Shown here: positions 24,718 to 30,518 of the stretch, piece by piece
Position numbering within the stretch: position 1 is the first letter of the stretch
How the letters are laid out: each line of letters begins with the position of its first letter
NCBI GenBank assembly: GCA_043762325.1
Contig: JAYUMU010000048.1
Span: 1-30,518, forward strand
DNA length: 30,518 bases
Reading direction: 5' to 3'
Source of the DNA: JANXSS01 sp025356535
Lineage (GTDB): Bacteria; Pseudomonadota; Gammaproteobacteria; Burkholderiales; Burkholderiaceae_D
Program-made: the position numbers and the translations under genes
The notes under the pieces: model-generated
Told to the model about the DNA's origin: nothing
What the model saw: only the letters and a program-made list of their open reading frames with translations
The model's database searches: none

Positions 24718-24990
24718 TCAGTCCACCGGCGGCACGTAGCCCTGTGCCGCATCGGCGCCGTCGCCGAAGAAATGCTTTTCCATCTGGGTTGCCAGGTACT
24801 TGCGGGCGCGGGCGTCGGCCAGGTTCAGGCGGTTCTCGTTGACCAGCATGGTCTGGTGCTTCAGCCATGCCGCCCAGGCTTCCTTGGAAACGGATTCATA
24901 GATCCGCTTGCCGAGTTCGCCGGGGTAGGGTGCGAAGTCGAGTCCTTCGGCTTCCTTGTTCAGTTTGCTGCAATGGATCATGCGTGCCAT
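24718..24990 (-). CDS. yggX: Probable Fe(2+)-trafficking protein YggX
   Basis: YggX is a small cytosolic protein associated with protection of iron-sulfur enzymes from oxidative damage. The 90-residue product matches the family from end to end: MARMIHCSKLNKEAEGLDF with the single conserved cysteine C7, PYPGELGKRIYESVSKEAWAAW, and HQTMLVNENRLNLADARARKYL. AAGGA lies 7 bases before the ATG at 24990 on the minus strand. argA ends 26 bases upstream in the same direction, so the two genes probably share a transcript. The [4Fe-4S] enzyme Edd lies only 1.5 kb away, though that need not be functional. Confidence 0.96.
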   Translation of the reverse strand: MARMIHCSKLNKEAEGLDFAPYPGELGKRIYESVSKEAWAAWLKHQTMLVNENRLNLADARARKYLATQMEKHFFGDGADAAQGYVPPVD

Positions 24991-25016
24991 GGTGCTTCCT
25001 TCGATATTAAAAAATT

Positions 25017-26327
25017 CTAGAGATTCTTAATCAGTACCTGCGACTTGCGCTGCCAGTTGTACATGTGCTGCCGGTCCTTGGGCAGATCATCGACGCTGGC
25101 CGGCCGGAAGCCGCGCTTGAGAAACCAGTGCGCCGTGCGGGTGGTCAGCACGAAGATGCGGGTGAAGCCGGCGGCGCGGGCGCGGGTTTCCATGTTCTTC
25201 AACAGCCGCTCGCCGTCGCCCTGCGCCTGCACGTCGGGCGTCACCGTCAGGCAGGCCATCTCGGCCATTTTCTCGGACGGGAAGGGATAGAGCGCGGCGC
25301 AGCCGAAGATTACGCCATCGTGTTCGATGACGGAAAAATATTCGATTTCGCGCTCGATCAGTTCGCGCCCGCGCTTGACCAGCGTGCCATCGGCTTCGAG
25401 CGGCTCGATCAGTTTCAGGATGCCGCCGACATCCTCGATGGTGGCTTCGCGCAGGCTCTCCAGGTTCTGGTATGAAATCATGGTGCCGACGCCGTCGTGC
25501 GTGAACAGCTCCAGCAGCGCCGAGCCATCGGTTGCAAACGGCACGATGTGGGCCCGGGCGACGCCGCCGTTGCAGGCGCTCACAGCATGGCGCAGATAGA
25601 AGGCGGCGTCCTGCGGCAGGCAGTTCGCGGCGATCACGGCTTCGGCCTGGTGCGCGGAAAGCTCGCGGATGTCGGTGCCGCCGGCGTCGGTCATCATGCC
25701 GGTCTCGGTGATGAAGATCAGCTTGTCGGCGCGCAGGGCGATGGCCGCCGACACCGCCACGTCTTCCATGGTCAGGTTGAACATCTCGCCGGTCGGTGAA
25801 AAACCCAGGGGTGACAGCAGCACCAGCGCGCCGGTGTTCAAGATCGGATGGATCGTCTCGTAGGCGATCTTGCGCGCCACGCCGGTCAGCTCCAGGTCGA
25901 CGCCGTCGATGACGCCGACCGGGCGCGCGGTGACGAAATTGCCGGAGATGATGCGAATCGCCGAATGCGCCATCGGCGTGTTCGGCAAGCCCTGGCTGAA
26001 GGCGGCTTCGATGTCGAGGCGCAGCTCGCCGGCGGCTTCCTTGGCGCATTCGAGCGCGGCGGCGTCGGTGATGCGCACGCCATTGTGATAGCGCGGCTTG
26101 ACGCGACGCAGCGCCAGCTGTTCCTCGACCTGCGGCCGGGTGCCGTGCACGATGACCACCTTGATGCCCAGCGCATGCAAGAGCGACAGATCCTGCGCCA
26201 GCACCGGCAAGGCGCCGGCCATGACCAGCTCGCCGGGAAAGGCGACGACGAAGGTCTTGCCGCGAAACGCATGTATGTACGGCGCGACGGAACGCAGCCA
26301 GTCGACGAATGCAATCGGATTTTCCAT
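25017..26327 (-). CDS. argA: Amino-acid N-acetyltransferase (N-acetylglutamate synthase)
   Basis: ArgA acetylates glutamate with acetyl-CoA, the first step of arginine synthesis, and is usually feedback-inhibited by arginine. The 436-residue product has an N-terminal amino-acid-kinase-like domain (residues 1 to about 280, with FVVAFPGELV, VIVHGTRPQVEEQL and a conserved VLLSPLGFSPTGE block) and a C-terminal GNAT domain (about 290-436, with MACLTVTPDVQAQGDGERLL and FVLTTRTAHWFLKRGF). ATG 26327 begins MENPIAFVDWLRSVAPYIHAF, the standard start; an in-frame ATG at 26354 adds nine residues and would overlap the hrpA start. It is divergent from hrpA with a 25-base gap and precedes yggX. Confidence 0.96.
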   Translation of the reverse strand: MENPIAFVDWLRSVAPYIHAFRGKTFVVAFPGELVMAGALPVLAQDLSLLHALGIKVVIVHGTRPQVEEQLALRRVKPRYHNGVRITDAAALECAKEAAGELRLDIEAAFSQGLPNTPMAHSAIRIISGNFVTARPVGVIDGVDLELTGVARKIAYETIHPILNTGALVLLSPLGFSPTGEMFNLTMEDVAVSAAIALRADKLIFITETGMMTDAGGTDIRELSAHQAEAVIAANCLPQDAAFYLRHAVSACNGGVARAHIVPFATDGSALLELFTHDGVGTMISYQNLESLREATIEDVGGILKLIEPLEADGTLVKRGRELIEREIEYFSVIEHDGVIFGCAALYPFPSEKMAEMACLTVTPDVQAQGDGERLLKNMETRARAAGFTRIFVLTTRTAHWFLKRGFRPASVDDLPKDRQHMYNWQRKSQVLIKNL

Positions 26328-26334
26328 GGCGCAG

Positions 26335-26342
26335 ATTATAAT
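26335..26342. promoter_or_regulatory. Overlapping divergent TATAAT elements between argA and hrpA
   Basis: ATTATAAT at 26335-26342 contains a perfect TATAAT for the plus strand (26337-26342) and another for the minus strand (26340-26335), sharing four bases. The 25-base intergenic gap holds nothing else. If used, the transcript starts would lie within a few bases of, or at, the hrpA ATG (26353) and the argA ATG (26327). No consensus -35 is seen on either side. Confidence 0.5.
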
Positions 26343-26352
26343 TCGCCCCGCC

Positions 26353-29300
26353 ATGTCTGTACCCGAATCTCCAGAAAAATTGCCACAACTCCAACCGCAT
26401 GCGTCCGTGTCCCGTGACACCGCGCCAGCGGAGGGCCGGCGCGCGCGCAAGAACGGGTCCGATCCGGCCGCTGCGCCGCTGCGCAATCCGCTGCCGCCGA
26501 TCGTCTTCCCGGAAGAGCTGCCGGTCTCCACCCGCCGCGACGACATCGCCGCCGCGCTCATGGCCAACCAGGTCATCATCGTCTGCGGCGAGACCGGTTC
26601 CGGCAAGACGACGCAGCTGCCGAAGATCTGTCTCGAACTCGGACGCGGCACGAAAGGGCTGATCGGCCACACCCAGCCGCGCCGCATCGCCGCCTCCTCG
26701 ACGGCAAAGCGCATCGCCCAGGAACTCGGTTCGCCCCTGGGCGAACATGTCGGCTTCAAGGTGCGCTTTACCGACACCCTGACGCGCGGCGCCTGGATCA
26801 AGCTGATGACCGACGGCATCCTGCTGGCGGAAACCCAGACCGATCCGCTCTTGAAACAGTACGACACCATCATCATCGACGAGGCCCACGAGCGCAGCCT
26901 GAACATCGATTTTTTGCTGGGGTATCTCAAGCAGTTGCTGCCGCGCCGGCCCGACCTGAAGATCATCATCACATCGGCCACGATCGACGCCGACCGCTTC
27001 GCGCGGCATTTCGGCAGCGACAAGAAACCGGCGCCGGTGATCGAAGTCTCGGGCCGGCTGTATCCGGTCGAAATCCGCTACCGGCCGGTGGAAAATTTCG
27101 ATGCCACCGCTGCCAAGCCGAATGCATCCGGCGCGCCAGCCGGAGCAAGCCCCGACAATCAGCGCCGCGACGGCCGCTCGCAGCAGGCGCAGCGCGAGCG
27201 CGGCCAGCGCGACCTGATGGATGCGGTCACCGACGCCGTCGATGAACTCTGCCGCATCGGCAGCGGCGACGTGCTGGTGTTTTTGCCGGGCGAGCGCGAG
27301 ATCCGCGACACTGCCGAGGCGCTGCGCAAGCATCATCCGCCGCATGTGGAAATCCTGCCGCTGTTTGCCCGCCTGTCGGCCCAGGAGCAGGAACGCGTCT
27401 TCAAGATTTCGAATGCGCGCCGCATCGTCTTGGCCACCAACGTCGCCGAGACTTCGCTCACGGTCCCGGGCATCCGCTGCGTGGTCGATGCCGGCCTGGC
27501 ACGCGTGAAGCGCTACAGCTATCGCAACAAGGTCGAGCAGCTGCAGATCGAGGCGATCGCGCAGTCGGCCGCCAACCAGCGTGCCGGGCGCTGCGGCCGG
27601 GTGGCGGCGGGCGTGTGCATCCGGCTCTACGACGAAGCCGACTACCTGCAGCGGCCGAAATTCACCGAGCCGGAAATCCTGCGCTCGTCGCTGGCCTCGG
27701 TGATCCTGCGCATGAAGTCGCTGCACCTGGCCGACGTCGAGACCTTCCCCTTCATCGAGCCGCCGCCGGGCCGGGCGATTGCCGACGGCTATCAACTCTT
27801 GCAGGAACTGGGCGCCGTCGACGACGATAATCGACTCACGGCAACGGGCCGGCAACTCGCCAAACTGCCGCTCGACCCGCGCGTGGGCCGCATGATCCTG
27901 GCCGCGCTCGACAACGTCTGCCTGACCGAAATGCTGATCATCGCCGCCGCGGTGTCGGTCCAGGACCCGCGCGACCGGCCGCTGGAAGCGCAGGCCGCAG
28001 CGGACCTGGCGCACAAGAAATTCGCCGACGACAAGTCCGAATTCCTCAGTTACCTGAAGATCTGGGCCTGGTTCGAGGACGCCATCGCGCACAAGAAATC
28101 GAACAAGCTCCTGCAGGAAAACTGCCGCGCCAATTTCCTGTCGCAGCTGCGCCTGCGCGAGTGGCGCGACGTCCATTCGCAGTTGCTGACGATCGTGCGC
28201 GAGCAGGGCTGGCGCCTGAACGAAGCGCCGGCGACCTACGACAACCTGCACACGGCGCTGTTGACCGGCCTGCTGGGCAACATCGGCTTCAAGGCCGACG
28301 ACGACACGCATTACCTGGGTGCGCGCGGCATCAAGTTCCATGTCTGGCCCGGCTCGCATCTGGCGAAAAAGGCCGGCAAGTGGATCATGGCGGCCGAGTT
28401 GATCGACACCACGCGGCTGTATGCAAGGACGGTTGCGCAGATCCAGCCGGAATGGCTGGAAAAGGTCGGCGGCCACCTGTTGAAAAAATCCTTCGGCGAG
28501 CCGCGCTGGGAAAAGACCATGGCGCAGGTCTCCGCCTTCGAGCGGGCCACGCTCTATGGCCTGGTGGTCTACAGCCAGCGGCGCATCCATTACGGCGTGG
28601 TCAATCCGGTCGAGGCGCGCGAGATCTTCATCCGCGACGCGCTGGTGGGTGGCGAATTCAACACCCGCGCGCCGTTTTTTGCGCACAACCAGAAGCTGAT
28701 CGGCGAGATCGAAAACCTCGAGCACAAGTCGCGCCGCATGGATGTGCTGGTCGACGACGAACTGATCGCCGCCTTCTACGACCAGGCGCTGCCGGCGCAT
28801 GTCAACAACGGCATCGCCTTCGAAAAATGGATCAAGGACGCCAGCGCCGCCGACCCGAAGATCCTGTACCTGAACCGCGACGAGCTGATGCGGCATGAAG
28901 CCGCCGGTGTCACCACCGACCTGTTCCCGAAGGTGACGCGCATGGCCGGCATCGAGATGGGCCTGACCTATCATTTCGAGCCCGGTGCGCCGCGCGACGG
29001 GGTCACGCTTGCGCTGCCGCTGTTTGCACTGAACCAGGTCTCGGCCGACCGCTGCGACTGGCTGGTGCCGGGCATGCTGAAGGAAAAAGTCCACCTGCTG
29101 ATCAAGTCGCTGCCGCAGAAGCTGCGCCGCCACTGCGTGCCGCTGCCGGATTATTCGGCCGGTTTCTGCGAGCGGATCCATGCCCGCAACGCGTTCGGCC
29201 ACGGCAGCCTGATCGACGCCATCATTGCCGACATCCGCGCCCAGACCCAGCTTGCCGTGCGCACCACCGACTTCAAGGCGGAGACGCTGCCGGCGCATCA

Positions 29301-30426
29301 CTGGATGAATTTCAAGATCGTCGACGAGCATGGCCGCCAGCTGGAAATGGGCCGCAACCTGGCGGCGCTGCAGGCGCAGTTCGGCGTGCAGGCGCGGGAG
29401 AGCTTTCAACGGCTGGCCGAGCAGACGGCGATTGCGCCGGTCGACGGCGCCGCCGACAGTGCTGCTGCCGGCGGCGCCGGCGCAGCGAGACCGGCCGCTG
29501 TTGCCGCCCGCGCGGGCGTGCCGCCGCGCGCCACGGCCAGCGCAGCGCCGGGTGCCGCGCAACCGGGCCAGTATCAGAACCTGACGTCCTGGTCGTTCGG
29601 AGAACTGCCCGAACTGCTTGAGATCCAGCAGGGACGCCAGACCATGATCGGCTTTCCGGCGCTGGTCGACAAGGGCACGCATTGCGACCTGGAAGTGTTT
29701 GACGATCCGACCGAGGCGGCGCGCATCCATCATGTCGGCCTGCGCCGGCTGCTGGCGCTGCAGCTGAAGGATCAGCTGAAGTATTTGGAGAAGAACATAC
29801 CCGGCCTGCAGCAGATGGGCATGCAGTTCATGCCGCTGGGCTCGCAGGAAGAACTGCGCGACCAGATCATCGCCGCCGGCGTGGAGCGCGCCTGCATGCA
29901 GGCGCCGCTGCCGCGCACTGCCGCCGAATTCGAGCAGCGCAAGGAGCAGGGCAAGTCGCGCCTGGGTCTTCTGGTCAACGAGATTGCCCGCATGGCAGCG
30001 CTGATCCTGGTCGAGTTTCACGGCCTGCCGAAAAGACTGCAGACGGCAAAGGGGCATCCGCAGGCGATTGCCGACATCGAGGCGCAAGTGCGGGCACTGG
30101 TGGGCAAGCGCTTCATCGCCGACACCGACCACGCCAACCTGACGCATTTTCCGCGCTATCTGAAGGCAATCGGCGTGCGGCTGGAAAAGCTGCGCAGCGA
30201 CCCGGCCCGCGATCCGCGCCTGATGGCTGAATTCGCCCAGGTTGCGGTGCCGTTCCAGCGGGCGCAGGCCGACCGCCAGGGCGCGCGCAATGCCGATCCG
30301 AAGCTTGCGGAATTCCGCTGGCTGCTCGAAGAGTTGCGGGTCTCGCTGTTTGCGCAGGAACTGCGCACGCCCATGCCGGTGTCGGTCAAGCGGCTGCAGA
30401 AGGTCTGGGAAGCGATGCAGCGTTAG
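26353..30426 (+). CDS. hrpA: ATP-dependent RNA helicase HrpA (DEAH box)
   Basis: HrpA is a large DEAH-box helicase; the family resolves stalled ribosomes or processes mRNA. The 1357-residue product is slightly longer than the usual 1300. It has Walker A GETGSGKTT (79-87), the DEAH box at 176-179, motif III TSAT (207-210), motif VI QRAGRCGR (409-416), and then the helicase-associated HA2, OB-fold and the long HrpA-specific C-terminal region. A 40-residue Arg/Gln/Ala-rich insert at about 255-285 and an Ala/Pro-rich stretch at about 1035-1075 are low-complexity linkers. ATG 26353 (MSVPESPEKL) is taken as the start because the gap to argA is short; no Shine-Dalgarno is visible. A start a little further in, ahead of the helicase core, cannot be excluded. 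Confidence 0.94.
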   Translation: MSVPESPEKLPQLQPHASVSRDTAPAEGRRARKNGSDPAAAPLRNPLPPIVFPEELPVSTRRDDIAAALMANQVIIVCGETGSGKTTQLPKICLELGRGTKGLIGHTQPRRIAASSTAKRIAQELGSPLGEHVGFKVRFTDTLTRGAWIKLMTDGILLAETQTDPLLKQYDTIIIDEAHERSLNIDFLLGYLKQLLPRRPDLKIIITSATIDADRFARHFGSDKKPAPVIEVSGRLYPVEIRYRPVENFDATAAKPNASGAPAGASPDNQRRDGRSQQAQRERGQRDLMDAVTDAVDELCRIGSGDVLVFLPGEREIRDTAEALRKHHPPHVEILPLFARLSAQEQERVFKISNARRIVLATNVAETSLTVPGIRCVVDAGLARVKRYSYRNKVEQLQIEAIAQSAANQRAGRCGRVAAGVCIRLYDEADYLQRPKFTEPEILRSSLASVILRMKSLHLADVETFPFIEPPPGRAIADGYQLLQELGAVDDDNRLTATGRQLAKLPLDPRVGRMILAALDNVCLTEMLIIAAAVSVQDPRDRPLEAQAAADLAHKKFADDKSEFLSYLKIWAWFEDAIAHKKSNKLLQENCRANFLSQLRLREWRDVHSQLLTIVREQGWRLNEAPATYDNLHTALLTGLLGNIGFKADDDTHYLGARGIKFHVWPGSHLAKKAGKWIMAAELIDTTRLYARTVAQIQPEWLEKVGGHLLKKSFGEPRWEKTMAQVSAFERATLYGLVVYSQRRIHYGVVNPVEAREIFIRDALVGGEFNTRAPFFAHNQKLIGEIENLEHKSRRMDVLVDDELIAAFYDQALPAHVNNGIAFEKWIKDASAADPKILYLNRDELMRHEAAGVTTDLFPKVTRMAGIEMGLTYHFEPGAPRDGVTLALPLFALNQVSADRCDWLVPGMLKEKVHLLIKSLPQKLRRHCVPLPDYSAGFCERIHARNAFGHGSLIDAIIADIRAQTQLAVRTTDFKAETLPAHHWMNFKIVDEHGRQLEMGRNLAALQAQFGVQARESFQRLAEQTAIAPVDGAADSAAAGGAGAARPAAVAARAGVPPRATASAAPGAAQPGQYQNLTSWSFGELPELLEIQQGRQTMIGFPALVDKGTHCDLEVFDDPTEAARIHHVGLRRLLALQLKDQLKYLEKNIPGLQQMGMQFMPLGSQEELRDQIIAAGVERACMQAPLPRTAAEFEQRKEQGKSRLGLLVNEIARMAALILVEFHGLPKRLQTAKGHPQAIADIEAQVRALVGKRFIADTDHANLTHFPRYLKAIGVRLEKLRSDPARDPRLMAEFAQVAVPFQRAQADRQGARNADPKLAEFRWLLEELRVSLFAQELRTPMPVSVKRLQKVWEAMQR

Positions 30427-30518
30427 GGAAGCGCTGATCAATGCACGATTTCTGGTTCGTTCCTGATTTTTCGGCGTTGAAAGTCGGCACATTGCGGACT
30501 TGGTCCGACCGAGGCTCA
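30427..30518. other. Right-edge intergenic sequence, possible mobile-element end
   Basis: No gene is seen in these 92 bases. The sequence right after the hrpA stop, GGGAAGCGCTGATCAATGCA, has the look of the outer end of some insertion-sequence terminal repeats, but the partner end and any transposase would lie outside the window, so this is only a suspicion. No terminator hairpin for hrpA is visible either. Confidence 0.2.

Noticed and set aside
25087..30492. Open frame of 1801 codons on the minus strand opposite hrpA and part of argA
   Set aside because: It is a GC-rich antisense shadow: hrpA in the other strand has all helicase motifs, the right part of the frame is low-complexity with no recognisable domain, and it crosses the argA gene out of frame.

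Overview
The window (about 30.5 kb, GC-rich at roughly 60-65%) is a chromosomal segment of a Gram-negative betaproteobacterium. It is most likely a member of the Burkholderiales in or near the Oxalobacteraceae; this placement is inferred from gene content (rib-nusB, dnaX-ybaB-recR, pgi-zwf-tal next to edd-eda, yggX-argA against hrpA) and from protein style, not from a marker-gene comparison. Almost every gene is intact. Only the first gene (ribE) is cut by the window edge.

Layout. 1-2.6 kb: riboflavin operon ribE(partial)-ribBX-ribH followed by nusB. 2.7-3.9 kb: a class I/II aminotransferase. 3.9-4.9 kb (minus): a membrane-anchored SLT-type lytic transglycosylase with its own terminator. 4.9-5.4 kb: a divergent intergenic region that becomes AT-rich before ubiD (5.4-6.9 kb). 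6.95-7.05 kb: the 4.5S SRP RNA (ffs) behind an extended -10 promoter. 7.3-8.8 kb: an unrecognised 488-residue protein sitting between ffs and dnaX. 8.8-11.9 kb: the DNA maintenance group dnaX-ybaB-recR. 11.9-16.0 kb: a CaiB/BaiF-type CoA transferase overlapping recR, then a tightly packed NitT/TauT-type ABC importer (binding protein, ATPase, permease). 16.1-16.8 kb (minus): a Phd/PIN-domain toxin-antitoxin pair with a recognisable promoter and a perfect 20-bp operator palindrome.

16.9-23.9 kb is a central-carbon block. pgi-zwf-tal read leftwards and edd-eda read rightwards from one shared 371-bp control region that holds an operator-like inverted repeat. Together they connect glucose-6-phosphate and fructose-6-phosphate to 6-phosphogluconate and, through the Entner-Doudoroff enzymes, to pyruvate plus glyceraldehyde-3-phosphate. 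Transaldolase, and rpiA at 24.0-24.7 kb, supply the non-oxidative pentose phosphate branch. No 6-phosphogluconolactonase or HexR-like regulator gene is in the window. 24.7-26.3 kb (minus): argA-yggX. 26.4-30.4 kb: hrpA, divergent from argA across only 25 bp. The last 92 bp hold no gene; a mobile-element end there is possible but unproven.

Most of the window is ordinary housekeeping sequence. The items most worth a second look are the unrecognised protein in the ffs-dnaX gap, the toxin-antitoxin control region, the shared pgi/edd control region, the RibA-degenerate RibBX protein, and the overlapping divergent TATAAT elements between argA and hrpA. I did not find convincing evidence for a wholly new multi-gene system.
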